Source: Candidatus Electronema sp. (lineage in GTDB: Bacteria > Desulfobacterota > Desulfobulbia > Desulfobulbales > Desulfobulbaceae). From it: a stretch of 51,286 nt of DNA. Of the stretch, positions 16,257 to 25,557 are shown in pieces. Both the position numbers and the translations under genes were made by a program. The stretch covers positions 1-51,286 of the forward strand of contig JAPEVH010000031.1 in the NCBI GenBank assembly GCA_026645415.1, given 5' to 3'. The notes under the pieces were generated by a model, which did not search any database, had not been told where the DNA came from, and saw only the letters and a program-made list of their open reading frames with translations. Within the stretch, counting starts at the first letter, position 1. Each line of letters opens with the position of its first letter.

Positions 16257-17138
16257 ATGCTCCCACAAATACAGAACACCTCCCGCTGCCATCGACTGAA
16301 CTGGTTCCAACGGCAGCGGGATTTTTTTATTCGGCAGATCTTTTCTGATTTCTTTTTCCTGCTGCGCTCCTTCCAAGAGCTGTATGGTTCGTATTGTCGC
16401 TGCCGTACCTATAAGCGGGGTGATTCCTGCTGTTTGCTTGCTGATGGGGCTGGACTGGGCAAAGAAAAATGCAGCATCTGGGATCAGCTCGCGGTCATGG
16501 TTGGCACGGAGATAGAAAAAGGGCCGCTCTGGCTGTTGAAAGATCTTTGTCAACAGATCTGGCCAGAAGGAAGCCGAGAACAAGATCTTGGCGATTCACT
16601 GATCGAATGGTTGATCGGCTCTATTTTTCATGAGGCCGTCAAGCTCAAAGAAGATGTGCATATTCTTAACAGCTATGCTTCTTCTGCCTTTTGGCTGCCC
16701 AGCACTGCTCCCATCTCCCGTTTAACCCAGATTATTGACCGAAAAGGACTGATTCAACGAGTGGCTGTAGATGTGATGCGACAAATGGAGCATCTCGCTT
16801 TGCTCTTTGGTCAGACCAGTAATATGCTCCGTACCATGCTGCCGACCTTAGCTCATAACAGCTTGTTAGTGCGTTTTTTGGTCGAACGAGAGGACATGGT
16901 AGAGTATCTCTGGAGCGAAGAACTGACTTCAATATTCAGTGATATGTTTTCAGAGAGAGCAGCGCAAGGCTTTTGTGCGGCTGGCAAAAGTTATATGAGT
17001 GGTCAGTGGTACACCCGTGCCTTAATTATGTACCGCCGCGCTGTCGAGCTGGACGACTCTTGTCATGAGGCGGCTGCTAAAGTGGACGAGCTACAACTAC
17101 TCATCCAGCAGAATAGCGGTTTTCTTGGTGCAGCCTGA
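16257..17138 (+). CDS. Hypothetical protein, TPR-like C-terminus
   Basis: I do not recognise this 293-residue protein. It is Cys-rich at residues ~47-72, mostly helical afterwards, and ends in a TPR-like helical pair (AAGKSYMSGQWYTRALIMYRRAVELD). The ATG at 16257 has AAGGAG only two bases upstream, and its first ~25 codons coincide with a perfect terminator hairpin for glgA, so the real start may be downstream (sequence from about 16330, IRQIFSDFFFLLRSFQELYGSY, looks more protein-like). It is co-directional with glgA and separated by 9 bases. Confidence 0.5.
   Translation: MLPQIQNTSRCHRLNWFQRQRDFFIRQIFSDFFFLLRSFQELYGSYCRCRTYKRGDSCCLLADGAGLGKEKCSIWDQLAVMVGTEIEKGPLWLLKDLCQQIWPEGSREQDLGDSLIEWLIGSIFHEAVKLKEDVHILNSYASSAFWLPSTAPISRLTQIIDRKGLIQRVAVDVMRQMEHLALLFGQTSNMLRTMLPTLAHNSLLVRFLVEREDMVEYLWSEELTSIFSDMFSERAAQGFCAAGKSYMSGQWYTRALIMYRRAVELDDSCHEAAAKVDELQLLIQQNSGFLGAA
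16282..16331 (+). terminator. Rho-independent terminator after glgA
   Basis: CCCGCTGCC (16282-16290) pairs perfectly with GGCAGCGGG (16312-16320), followed by ATTTTTTTATT. A nine-base GC-rich stem with a U-tract is a classic intrinsic terminator. It lies inside the annotated 5' end of the following frame. Confidence 0.75.
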
Positions 17139-17160
17139 GAGTTGGTGCTGGGTTTGACAG

Positions 17161-17709
17161 CTAATTTTTGTTCCCGTACCCTTCATAATAATAGGATTGC
17201 TCTATCCCTTTAAAGATAATTTCCCGGTTGTTAATCTGCTCGGTTAGGTTTGCTAACAGAAGGGTTCTGATTTCCAAATCATTGACCGGACTTCTTTCCA
17301 TCGCCTGCAAATAAAGCACCTTATCTACAAGCTGCCAGTTGACCACTTGCTTCAGCCGGGTTTTCAGAATCATATCCAGCCAAATACGCATCGCCCGTCC
17401 ATTTCCTTCCATGAAAGGATGAGCGATATTCATCTCCACATATTTGGCTATGATTTCTTCAAAGGTCTCCTCCGGCATTTGTTCGATCTTTACCAGTATT
17501 TCATTCAGGTACAGAGAGTTGGCAAACCTGAAGTTCCCTTTTGCTATGTTGTTGATGCGTATTTCTCCGGCAAAGTCATACAGGCCCTGAAAAAGATAGT
17601 GATGGATTTGTTGCAGGCCCTTTGTTGTGCCGATTGCAAATGTATCAACATCGCCGGTTTCAAAGAGACGATACGCATTATGGAGACTTTGTTTATCGAT
17701 ATGTTGCAT
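17161..17709 (-). CDS. fic: Class III Fic-domain protein (AMPylase-type)
   Basis: A 182-residue single-domain Fic enzyme that transfers AMP (or another nucleotide part) to a target protein. The active loop HPFMEGNGR is complete (His at ~95). The C-terminal helix carries SYYYEG, matching the [S/T]xxxE[G/N] inhibitory motif of class III Fic proteins such as the Neisseria meningitidis one, so self-inhibition through Glu is expected. No separate antitoxin is needed in this class. It lies 33 bases downstream of the HNH remnant on the same strand. Confidence 0.92.
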   Translation of the reverse strand: MQHIDKQSLHNAYRLFETGDVDTFAIGTTKGLQQIHHYLFQGLYDFAGEIRINNIAKGNFRFANSLYLNEILVKIEQMPEETFEEIIAKYVEMNIAHPFMEGNGRAMRIWLDMILKTRLKQVVNWQLVDKVLYLQAMERSPVNDLEIRTLLLANLTEQINNREIIFKGIEQSYYYEGYGNKN

Positions 17710-17742
17710 ATAATTGTGAGTCAGATTACCTGAAAGACCGTG

Positions 17743-18042
17743 TTAATCAAATTTGATCCCGCTCTTCAGCAATTCATACAACAACCTGCGTTCACTGATA
17801 CGTTCAGGTGTATTAAAACGTAAAAGTTGCGAAGTGACCCGTCCGATATCAGTCAGCGGTTGTATGCAGGCCAAGGCGAGGTTGTCCTGTTCAGTTGCTC
17901 CTCCATGTTTTTCGGCAATAACATGATCAATCTGATGCGGAGCAAAGGTGATCATTTCTGGGGTCAGGCAATACTCGCAGGCAGCCTTTGCCCGCTCATA
18001 CACTACATTGCGCAACGCGACAGGAATATACGTCCTACTCAC
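17743..18042 (-). pseudogene. HNH endonuclease with internal deletion
   Basis: The 99-residue frame starts like an HNH nuclease: CEYC zinc pair, then HQIDHVIAEKHGGATEQDNLALAC with the His and Asn of the fold. Directly after LALAC the expected second zinc pair (CxxCN) and following ~60 residues are absent; the frame jumps to PLTDIGRVTSQLLRFNTPERI, the normal C-terminal part. An in-frame deletion is the simplest reading. It probably cannot bind zinc properly. The GTG start overlaps the upstream partner gene by eight bases, as in intact pairs. Confidence 0.65.
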
Positions 18043-18394
18043 GACGGCCCTGCCGCCTTTTCACGGCATTTAATTTCGCTTTACGGACTAAATGTTCAAC
18101 ATACTGGTACTGCTGCCATTCTGATTCCTCATCTGGACTCAGGCCGTCAGTGCGCTGTTTTTCCAGCAACGCTTCCAACTGCGCCTGCAGTTGCGGAGAC
18201 GGACGCAGACGCAGAATTTCTTCTTCTGCGGGCAGACCGGCTAAGAACTCCAGCACATCCGTCAGACCTGCAAAGCTCCCGGAGGGCTTGGCCTCCAGTT
18301 CACGCAGTCCCAGAGACAATATCTGCGCCAGCCGATTTCGGTGCCTTTGCAGACGCGGGAATAATTCATCGGGAATATTTAAACTTATTTCCAT
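18035..18394 (-). CDS. Hypothetical partner of HNH gene (possible antitoxin/regulator)
   Basis: About 119 residues, starting at MEISLNIPDEL; GAGGTAA lies eight bases upstream of this ATG, so I prefer it to the GTG at 18412. The N-terminal strand-helix pattern (ISLNIPDELFPRLQRHRNRLAQILSLGLREL) resembles ribbon-helix-helix-like or small antitoxin proteins. The rest is charged and helical. Its end overlaps the HNH frame by eight bases. Function is unknown; a regulatory or antitoxin role is inference from size and position. Confidence 0.6.
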   Translation of the reverse strand: MEISLNIPDELFPRLQRHRNRLAQILSLGLRELEAKPSGSFAGLTDVLEFLAGLPAEEEILRLRPSPQLQAQLEALLEKQRTDGLSPDEESEWQQYQYVEHLVRKAKLNAVKRRQGRRE

Positions 18395-18500
18395 AAAATT
18401 ACCTCGAAGCACTGTTACCTGATCTTTTCCTTTGAAGAAACGTCTGTACTAATCCTATGATCAACAAAGCCGGGCAGTGTGCAGCCTCCGCACCGAAAAT

Positions 18501-18517
18501 GGTGCATGGTATGCACC
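18501..18517. promoter_or_regulatory. Inverted repeat, possible operator
   Basis: GGTGCAT-GGT-ATGCACC is a perfect seven-base inverted repeat with a three-base centre. It lies 107 bases upstream of the HNH-partner start (18394) and just downstream of the DUF4062 gene. AATGGTGC occurs again at 18530. An operator for the HNH pair is possible. Confidence 0.3.
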
Positions 18518-18546
18518 CTGCAAGGCTAAGAATGGTGCTACAATGC

Positions 18547-19725
18547 TTATTCTCCAATTAGGTCGTGGATTACTTTTTCCGACTCAGTCAAAAGTGTCTC
18601 ACCATTAGTGAACTCGGCTAACAGTCTGTCGAGCACTTCAGTGACTGCGCGTTTTGCAAGGTTTAATTCCTTGGTCATCCTTGGAAGCGTTGCAACAGTT
18701 TCTCGAAACCCCGACATTGATTGTTTGGAAGTAGCAAGCGATCCTTGTAGCTTAATCACTGCGTCAAGCCCCTCCTTTGCTTGTTGAAAATCCTTTTCAG
18801 TCGTTATGATATCGACGGACATTGTGGTTGCTTTCATGAACGAATTCATCCCGGTATTCATGGCATCCCGAAACAAAGGTATCTCTGCTTCGATACGGGC
18901 AGTGTACTGTTTCATGTCCATCGCAGCTTTGGCGATTGATCGTTTCGCATCTTTGCGATTCGGGTACCCATGCTGGTCACGCGGCAAAGACTTTATTTCG
19001 GCTGCCCTATCAGTCATTTTCTGCCCGATTTCTTCTGTTGCGGCAGTTATTCGTGTTGAGATTTCCCCCAGATCATTAAACCGATTCTCAAACAATTCCA
19101 TCAACTCAAGGATACCGTCATCATCTTCGTTGGGAGAACTTTTCGGTTGTGTAACAGGTTCTGCAACGTTTGTATTCACAGGGGTACCTGTGCGCCTTTT
19201 CCATGCTTGCACCTGTCGTGTAAGATGCAGTCGGATCAGTTTTTCAAACTGATCGATTCCATTAAACTTCCAATACAACGTTCCTTCAGTGCCTAACGAT
19301 TCACGAAACACGTTTACTTTGGCAAGTTGCTCTGGGTCTAACAGGCTTGGAGCCATTGGCTCGTCTTTGAAGTAAATCATCATGTAAACGCAACTCGGGT
19401 CATGATCGTGCCTAGCTTTCGCGCGATTGAACTCCTCAACAGTACCTGAACCGGCTCGACCGGTAGGTGTCCCGTAACGGCACCACATGATACCGATAAA
19501 TATATCGTAGTCTTCAAGAATCTGTTCATTGATCACGTCTTGAGCATCAACACCGATGCCCGGATAAGCATGTGTTTCCCACCGGACGAGATCAAAGCGC
19601 ACGCCAAGTTCGCAGCTCCATGTCACGTTGAATTCACGAATAACGTCTTCGAGTTTCTCGCGCTCGCTATCAACATCGCCGGGCGAGGCAACAAATACCG
19701 TCAATACATGCTCTTGTCTGGCCAT
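18547..19725 (-). CDS. DUF4062 (TIR-like) protein with coiled-coil tail
   Basis: A 392-residue protein. Residues ~5-170 match DUF4062, a domain related to TIR-type folds and often found in conflict or defence genes: TVFVASPGDVDSEREKLEDVI, WETHAYPGIG, DYDIFIGIMWCRYGTPTGRAGSGTVEEF. Residues ~205-390 are long helices, probably coiled coil, with no second catalytic domain. GAGAGGTGC precedes the ATG. It is a single gene without an obvious effector partner. A role as a sensor or effector in defence is inference from the domain and from neighbouring TA-type genes. Confidence 0.75.
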   Translation of the reverse strand: MARQEHVLTVFVASPGDVDSEREKLEDVIREFNVTWSCELGVRFDLVRWETHAYPGIGVDAQDVINEQILEDYDIFIGIMWCRYGTPTGRAGSGTVEEFNRAKARHDHDPSCVYMMIYFKDEPMAPSLLDPEQLAKVNVFRESLGTEGTLYWKFNGIDQFEKLIRLHLTRQVQAWKRRTGTPVNTNVAEPVTQPKSSPNEDDDGILELMELFENRFNDLGEISTRITAATEEIGQKMTDRAAEIKSLPRDQHGYPNRKDAKRSIAKAAMDMKQYTARIEAEIPLFRDAMNTGMNSFMKATTMSVDIITTEKDFQQAKEGLDAVIKLQGSLATSKQSMSGFRETVATLPRMTKELNLAKRAVTEVLDRLLAEFTNGETLLTESEKVIHDLIGE

Positions 19726-19865
19726 AGCACCTCTCCATCTAATGAATATGGTATCAAAATACTTCGCTGATCATACTACAAGTGATTAACATCGCAAACA
19801 CGAAAAGCAACGCAGGCAGATCAGGGAGAGCGAAGCACCTCACGCCCTACCGCTTTCCTTCCACA

Positions 19866-19957
19866 CGAATGCCTGCATTTGATTAGTACGAATGCCTGCA
19901 TTTGATCGGCACGAATGCACCCATTTGATCGGCACGAATGCACCCATTTCATTAGCC
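19866..19957. repeat. Four-unit 23-bp tandem array
   Basis: CGAATGC begins at 19866, 19889, 19912 and 19935, each 23 bp apart. The core AATGCCTGCATT (five-base arms, two-base centre) is intact in units one and two and changed to AATGCACCCATT in three and four. The spacer GATCGGCA/GATTAG is also conserved. It sits in the 365-bp gap between the divergent DUF4062 and HU-like genes, in which I see no other gene. Confidence 0.85.
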
Positions 19958-20090
19958 GGACATATTTGCCTGCATATTCCTATTTTACCTATTGCGGTAT
20001 CTGTTCGGAAGATTTACTCTGAAAACAGGTAATGCTGGTAAGATACCGGTAAGCGGTAGAAAAGTATCCCTTCAACATAAGGAGCACATC

Positions 20091-21143
20091 ATGCCGATCC
20101 AATACAAGGTCATCCCGAACTTCCTGACAAAGCCCCCGTCCTACACTGCCCGGCCGGTTCCTCAGAATACACTGGACTATGACGCTCTGGCGGAGCAGAT
20201 CCACCTGCACAATCCGACCATCCCGGTAGCCACTGCCAAGGCAGTGCTTGAGGCTTTTCGGGATGAGGTGATCCGCCAGCTTGCCGACGGCAACACGATC
20301 AACCTTGCCGGGTTTGTGTCCTTTGTTGTCTCCCTGCCTGTCCGCCTAGATCAGCCGAATGACAATCTGCCGCCCAACCCTATTGATGTCAAAGCAAAGC
20401 CTTCTGTTGTTCTGAAACAGGAAATAGCGCAGCAGGCGAAATACGTCCGCCTGCCATATACGGAAAAGTCGCCTGATATCATCACGGCGTATGACACAAA
20501 TACGAATTTTGCCAACTGGATTCGCGCAGATCATGGCTTCCGTTTGGATGGCTCGAATATTGGCTTTGATGGGACAGACCCGACCCAGGGCGTTTTCCTG
20601 ACTGATGCTGACGGCCACCTTGTGCAGCAGACGAAGATCAGCCTGAACAATCCCTCAAAGATCATCATCACTCCTGATTTCGGAGGGGAGCCGGCAGTCT
20701 CCCCGAATGTTGAGAAAACTATTGCGGTGCGGTCACGATACACAAAGAATGGACAGCTTCGGACGGGCGAGTATTCCAAACACCTGCGATCCACCAACGT
20801 GGTCACTGCCCAGCAGCCCAAGCTGTTTGTTGTCGGAGATAATACAGATAGCCCGCTGGTGGTCAGCCGCTATCGCGGCGATCAGGTTATATGCCGGTTC
20901 GAGGCAGTCTATCGGACAGATGGCCAGATTTCCCTTGCTGTTGGCCCTCTGGAAGGAGCACTCGGCCCGGAAGTGATCATTCCTCCAACAGGAGTTGACA
21001 TGGTGCTTACCGGTCTGGATGCTGATATGACAGTGAATTTCATGAATGGCAGCTCCTACGATCTGTTCGTCGCCAGCCTGCTTTCCTATGGACGATACAT
21101 GCTTGAGGTCTGCGATCTTGCAACCATCAACTCAAACTCATAG
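20091..21143 (+). CDS. HU-like DNA-binding protein with Ig-like C-terminal domain (DUF4469-type)
   Basis: I start at the ATG 20091 because AAGGAG lies seven bases upstream; the longer frame from 19992 adds unsupported sequence. About 350 residues. Residues ~1-125 resemble the HU/IHF-like fold found in HU-HIG proteins (DALAEQIHLHNPTIPVATAKAVLEAFRDEVIRQLADGNTINLAGF). The central part has beta-rich segments, and ~215-300 resembles the DUF4469/Ig-like domain (LTDADG..., ITPDFGG). Such proteins are of uncertain function, probably nucleoid or structural. The 23-bp array lies about 130 bp upstream. Confidence 0.7.
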   Translation: MPIQYKVIPNFLTKPPSYTARPVPQNTLDYDALAEQIHLHNPTIPVATAKAVLEAFRDEVIRQLADGNTINLAGFVSFVVSLPVRLDQPNDNLPPNPIDVKAKPSVVLKQEIAQQAKYVRLPYTEKSPDIITAYDTNTNFANWIRADHGFRLDGSNIGFDGTDPTQGVFLTDADGHLVQQTKISLNNPSKIIITPDFGGEPAVSPNVEKTIAVRSRYTKNGQLRTGEYSKHLRSTNVVTAQQPKLFVVGDNTDSPLVVSRYRGDQVICRFEAVYRTDGQISLAVGPLEGALGPEVIIPPTGVDMVLTGLDADMTVNFMNGSSYDLFVASLLSYGRYMLEVCDLATINSNS

Positions 21144-21147
21144 GTGA

Positions 21148-21183
21148 TTTCTCGTTCCCACGTCGGTGCGTAGGAGCGAGAAA
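21148..21183. repeat. REP-like hairpin between convergent genes
   Basis: TTTCTCGTTCCCACG is followed by TCGGTG and CGTAGGAGCGAGAAA, forming a long stem with one wobble pair and a mismatch. CGTTCCCACG is the core of a REP-like hairpin I have seen in several bacterial genomes. It fills the 51-bp gap between the HU-like gene and prfC and may stop transcription in both directions. Confidence 0.45.
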
Positions 21184-21194
21184 ACATGCACCCT

Positions 21195-22781
21195 TCAATC
21201 ATGCTCCCGTGTCTTGTGAAAAACAATCTCTGGGAACAGTTCGCCAACATGTCGTAAACGCCACTGCCCGTCTGCGAGAAACGCGAGATGACCTTCTGCG
21301 TCAAAAGCTAAGTTGCCTTGGTTCCTCGCCTCAAATGCCTTTAGCTTCTTTGGATCTTCACAACTTACCCAACGCGCCAAGTTCCAGTTGGCACCCTCAT
21401 AAATTGCTTCTACGCTGTACTCCGCCTTGAGCCGAGCCATTGTCACCTCAAACTGGAGCACCCCGACCGCACCGAGAATGTAGTCATTGCCCAGAACCGG
21501 ACGGAAGACTTGCACTGCGCCTTCCTCGGCCATTTGTATTAAGCCCTTCGCAAGCTGCTTGGTCTTGAGCGGATTCTTTAACAGCACCCGGCGGAAATGC
21601 TCTGGGGCAAAGTTGGGAATACCGGTAAACTTGAGCACTTCCTTGTCGGTAAAGGTATCGCCAATCTTGATCGTGCCGTGGTTGTGAATACCGATAATGT
21701 CACCAGGATACGCCTCATCCACATGGCTACGCTCTTGGGCCATGAATACCGTAGCATTGCTCAGATTGATCTCTTTGCCAATCCGGTGGTGCTTGACTTT
21801 CATGCCCCGTGTGAACTTACCGGAACAGATGCGAAAGAAGGCGATGCGGTCGCGGTGAGCTGGATCCATGTTCGCCTGAATCTTGAAAGTAAAGCCGCTG
21901 AAGGCTTCCTCTTCCGGGGCAACCATGCGAGTGATTGTCTGCCGTGGACTCGGTGCCGGGGCCAGCTCAACAAAGTTATCCAACAACTCGCGTACACCAA
22001 AGTTATTGATTGCACTGCCAAAGAAGACTGGTGTTTGCCCTGCTTTCAGATACTGCTCATACTCAAAAGCATTGGCTGCACCGTGAAGCAGCTCTACGTC
22101 TTCACGGAGTTGGTCAGCATCGCGGCCCAGCAGTTCGTCCAAACGCGGATCATCCAAACCCTTGACCAGCACCCGCTCTTCGGGCCGAGTATCGCGGCTC
22201 GGCGTAAACAGGTTTAGCTCGTTGCGGCGCAAGTCATATACGCCTTTAAAGCCTTTGCCCATGCCAATAGGCCACGAGAGCGGCGCGCACTCGATCTGCA
22301 ATTTCTCCTCAATATCTGCGAGAATATCAAACGGATTCAGGCCGTCTCGGTCGAGCTTGTTGATAAAGGTAATAATCGGCGTGTTGCGCATCCGACAGAC
22401 TTCCATCAGCTTGGTGGTCTGCGTCTCCACGCCCTTGGCCGAGTCAATCACCATCAGGGCCGAGTCCACTGCGGTCAGCACCCGGTAGGTGTCTTCCGAG
22501 AAGTCCTGATGGCCAGGCGTATCGAGCAGATTAATTTCAAAGTCGCGGTAGTTAAACTTCATCACCGAAGTGGTGACGGAAATACCACGTTCCTGCTCAA
22601 TAGCCATCCAGTCGCTGGTGGCGTGGCGGGCGGTTTTGCGCGACTTGACCGCACCAGCCATATTGATAGCCCCACCAAAGAGGAGGAGCTTTTCCGTTAA
22701 GGTGGTCTTGCCTGCATCCGGGTGACTGATGATGCCGAAGGTGCGGCGTTTCTGAATTTCTTGCTGCAAGGTGCTACTCAT
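21195..22781 (-). CDS. prfC: Peptide chain release factor 3
   Basis: A 528-residue translational GTPase that recycles RF1/RF2 from the ribosome after termination. G1 loop [11 protein letters not shown]2 region [11 protein letters not shown]3 DTPGHQDF, G4 NKLD; the C-terminal elongation-factor-like domains ([26 protein letters not shown]-like, here GVLQFEVTM) complete the match. Length and order fit RF3 rather than EF-G. It stands alone on the minus strand, divergent from rpe. Confidence 0.97.
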   Translation of the reverse strand: MSSTLQQEIQKRRTFGIISHPDAGKTTLTEKLLLFGGAINMAGAVKSRKTARHATSDWMAIEQERGISVTTSVMKFNYRDFEINLLDTPGHQDFSEDTYRVLTAVDSALMVIDSAKGVETQTTKLMEVCRMRNTPIITFINKLDRDGLNPFDILADIEEKLQIECAPLSWPIGMGKGFKGVYDLRRNELNLFTPSRDTRPEERVLVKGLDDPRLDELLGRDADQLREDVELLHGAANAFEYEQYLKAGQTPVFFGSAINNFGVRELLDNFVELAPAPSPRQTITRMVAPEEEAFSGFTFKIQANMDPAHRDRIAFFRICSGKFTRGMKVKHHRIGKEINLSNATVFMAQERSHVDEAYPGDIIGIHNHGTIKIGDTFTDKEVLKFTGIPNFAPEHFRRVLLKNPLKTKQLAKGLIQMAEEGAVQVFRPVLGNDYILGAVGVLQFEVTMARLKAEYSVEAIYEGANWNLARWVSCEDPKKLKAFEARNQGNLAFDAEGHLAFLADGQWRLRHVGELFPEIVFHKTREHD

Positions 22782-22889
22782 GGAGGCTGTCTTCCGCTGG
22801 TTGAGATTGATTTGCGGCCCAGCTTATCAGGAAGGCGGAACAAGGAAAATAAAAAAATGCGCTACTTCTTTTATTCCTGATGGAAAATG

Positions 22890-22916
22890 CTCTCCTATGC
22901 AGGGCAGACAGGAGAG
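22890..22916. other. Inverted repeat in prfC-rpe intergenic region
   Basis: CTCTCCT (22890-22896) and AGGAGAG (22910-22916) form a perfect seven-base inverted repeat with a 13-base centre. The 331-bp divergent gap (22782-23112) must contain promoters for prfC and rpe, but I cannot place them; nothing else is evident. Confidence 0.3.
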
Positions 22917-23112
22917 CCATGTACACTCACACTCTCTCACTCGACACAATCTGATTCTAGCATAAGTTTATACTCTCTTGAATTGCTGAACTCCCCTTGC
23001 CAGCAAGAGCCTAATCGTGGTAAGTTTCAAACCATTCTGTTGGTATCAAAGGTTGCTTTGTTATGCAGTCTGAACGTTCAAAACACTGTCAGTCGCAGTG
23101 TCAGGAAATGCT

Positions 23113-23787
23113 ATGAAGAATATCATGATCGCGCCTTCCATTCTTTCCGCAGACTTTTCCCGTCTTGGCGAGGAAATCAAAGCAGTAGAGGAAGCTGGCG
23201 CAGATGTCATCCATATTGATGTGATGGATGGGCATTTTGTCCCGGCAATCACTATTGGCCCGTTGGTGGTTAAGGCAGCCCGAAAGGTAACAACGCTGCC
23301 TTTAGATGTTCATCTGATGATCACGGAGCCAGATCGTTATCTTGAGGAATTTGCTGAAGCCGGAGCAGACTGGATCACGGTTCATGCCGAAGCCTGCATC
23401 CATCTCCACCGAACCTTGGACGCTATCCGCAAATTGGGGAAAAAAGCTGGTGCAGTGCTGAACCCGGCCACCCCGCTTGCAGCTATTGAATACGTGTTGG
23501 AGGAAGTGGATTTGGTCATGCTGATGAGCGTCAATCCTGGCTTTGGGGGGCAGTCCTTTATTGAATCTACCCTTGGCAAATGCCGCAAGTTGCGGGCCAT
23601 GCTTGATCAAGTCAACCCAGAGGCAAGCATTGAAATTGACGGTGGTATCGGCCCAAAGACAATTAAAGCAATGGCTGCGGCTGGAGCCAACATCTTTGTT
23701 GCTGGTTCGGCGGTCTACGGTCAACCAGATTACGCCGCAGTGATTCAGGTAATGAAAGAGCTGGCTGGGTGCAGATGCGCCTACTAG
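23113..23787 (+). CDS. rpe: Ribulose-phosphate 3-epimerase
   Basis: Interconverts ribulose-5-phosphate and xylulose-5-phosphate in the pentose phosphate route. I start at the ATG 23113 ([19 protein letters not shown]), preceded by AGGAAA; the GTG at 23098 is less likely. About 224 residues, the normal length. TIM-barrel signatures: [25 protein letters not shown] and the phosphate-binding DGGI. pgi follows after 48 bases, linking two sugar-phosphate enzymes in one transcription unit. Confidence 0.96.
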   Translation: MKNIMIAPSILSADFSRLGEEIKAVEEAGADVIHIDVMDGHFVPAITIGPLVVKAARKVTTLPLDVHLMITEPDRYLEEFAEAGADWITVHAEACIHLHRTLDAIRKLGKKAGAVLNPATPLAAIEYVLEEVDLVMLMSVNPGFGGQSFIESTLGKCRKLRAMLDQVNPEASIEIDGGIGPKTIKAMAAAGANIFVAGSAVYGQPDYAAVIQVMKELAGCRCAY

Positions 23788-23835
23788 AGCCGCTGGTTCG
23801 CTCAATCTATTGATCTACTTAACGAGGAAACAAGG

Positions 23836-25443
23836 ATGAAGAACTGGAAGGATTTTGCTGCACTGAAGACAGGACAGCGGCTGGCAGCGTTGGCTCAGAA
23901 ACCATACAACCTTGCCCAGCCTGAGAGTTTGCCGCCAGAGCGCATTGCTGCATACCAGGCTTCGGCCTGCGGCTTTGATCTGCTCTATGCTACCCAGCGG
24001 CTTGATGATGAGGTACTGGCTACTCTCCAAGCGTTAGCGGATGAGGCTGATCTGATTGAGCAATACAAGGCCATGAAACGTGGCGAGATCATGAACCGGA
24101 TCATTGGTCATGCCAGCGAAGAGCGGCAGGTGCTGCACACTGCCTGCCGAGATATTTTTAGCGATACACCTCTTGCCCCGGATGCGACGGCCCAAGCCAA
24201 GGAGCAGCTTGCCAAGCTGAAAGAGTTTCTGGCTGACCTAGACAGCGGGAAACTCTGTAACGAGAACGGCGAATCCTTCACTACCATGTTGCAAGTCGGC
24301 ATTGGTGGCTCTGACCTTGGCCCTCGTGCGTTGTATTTTGCTTTGGAGAAATACCGCCAGCCGGGACGTTCGGCCAAGTTCATCGCCAATGTTGACCCAG
24401 ACGATGCGGCAGCCGTGCTTGCCAGTCTTGATCTGTCTCGCACATTGATTAACGTGGTTTCCAAGAGTGGCACCACTTTAGAGACTCGCACGAACGAAGA
24501 GTTAGTCCGGGCTGCCTTGACTGAGGCCGGGCTGAATCCGGCCAAGCATCTGGTCGCGGTCACTGGTTCGGGCAGTATTATGGATGATCCAGCTCGTTAT
24601 CTTGCGGCCTTCCACATGTACGACTATATCGGCGGGCGCTATTCTGTCACTTCGATGGTCGGTGGCGTAACGCTGGGTTTTGCCTTTGGCTATGATGCCT
24701 TTATCGAGCTGCTGCGCGGTGCCAATGATATGGACAGAGCAGCGGAACAACCAAGTATCCATGCCAACCTACCTCTACTCATGGCCATGCTCGGTATCTG
24801 GAACCGTAATTTCCTTGGCTACAACACCGTAGCAGTGCTGCCCTACAGTCAGGCTCTGCTCCGTTTCCCAGCCCATCTCCAGCAATGCGATATGGAGAGC
24901 AACGGCAAACAGGTCAGCCGTCTTGGTAGCTTAGTGACGTGGAAGACTGGGCCGATTGTTTGGGGAGAACCAGGTACAAACGGCCAGCACGCCTTTTATC
25001 AACTGCTGCACCAAGGTACTGAGATTGTTCCCACAGAGTTTATTGGTTTCCGTTGTTCACAGTACGGGCGCGACATCACGGTTAAGGGCACCACCTCACA
25101 GCAGAAGCTGGTTGCCAATATGCTGGCTCAGTCGTTGGCTTTAGCTCAAGGCCGCGATCAAGAGAACCCAAACAAACGCTTTGCTGGCAATCGGCCTAAC
25201 TCTGTGCTCATTGCCGAGCAACTCACGCCATACACTATGGGAGCCTTACTTGCGTTGTACGAAAACCGGATCGCCTTGCAAGGCTTTTGCTGGAACATCA
25301 ACTCATTTGATCAAGAAGGAGTGCAACTCGGTAAAATCTTGGCAGATCGTCTGCTCGGCGCAATGGCAGGCGTGCAGGAACTAGGAAAGCAGTCTTCAGA
25401 GCTGGCCTTATTGCAAGCAGCAGGTATGGAGGTAGGGAAATAG
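23836..25443 (+). CDS. pgi: Glucose-6-phosphate isomerase
   Basis: A 535-residue cytoplasmic enzyme converting glucose-6-phosphate and fructose-6-phosphate. SIS-fold motifs: GIGGSDLGPRA, SKSGTTLETRTNE, the ESNGK segment, GEPGTNGQHAFYQLLHQGT (with the catalytic His) and NSFDQEGVQLGK (with the C-terminal Lys). GAGGAAACAAGG lies directly before the ATG. Together with rpe and the upstream glgA it covers hexose-phosphate supply for glycogen and pentose routes. Confidence 0.97.
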   Translation: MKNWKDFAALKTGQRLAALAQKPYNLAQPESLPPERIAAYQASACGFDLLYATQRLDDEVLATLQALADEADLIEQYKAMKRGEIMNRIIGHASEERQVLHTACRDIFSDTPLAPDATAQAKEQLAKLKEFLADLDSGKLCNENGESFTTMLQVGIGGSDLGPRALYFALEKYRQPGRSAKFIANVDPDDAAAVLASLDLSRTLINVVSKSGTTLETRTNEELVRAALTEAGLNPAKHLVAVTGSGSIMDDPARYLAAFHMYDYIGGRYSVTSMVGGVTLGFAFGYDAFIELLRGANDMDRAAEQPSIHANLPLLMAMLGIWNRNFLGYNTVAVLPYSQALLRFPAHLQQCDMESNGKQVSRLGSLVTWKTGPIVWGEPGTNGQHAFYQLLHQGTEIVPTEFIGFRCSQYGRDITVKGTTSQQKLVANMLAQSLALAQGRDQENPNKRFAGNRPNSVLIAEQLTPYTMGALLALYENRIALQGFCWNINSFDQEGVQLGKILADRLLGAMAGVQELGKQSSELALLQAAGMEVGK

Positions 25444-25557
25444 GAGACTGGTATACGGAATCATTCTGCATTGTGCTGCTTGCAAAGCCTGATACTCTGT
25501 TCAACTGTGTGCAAGATAACGTTACGTTGTGATAACAGTTAGGTTAGATAGTTAATT

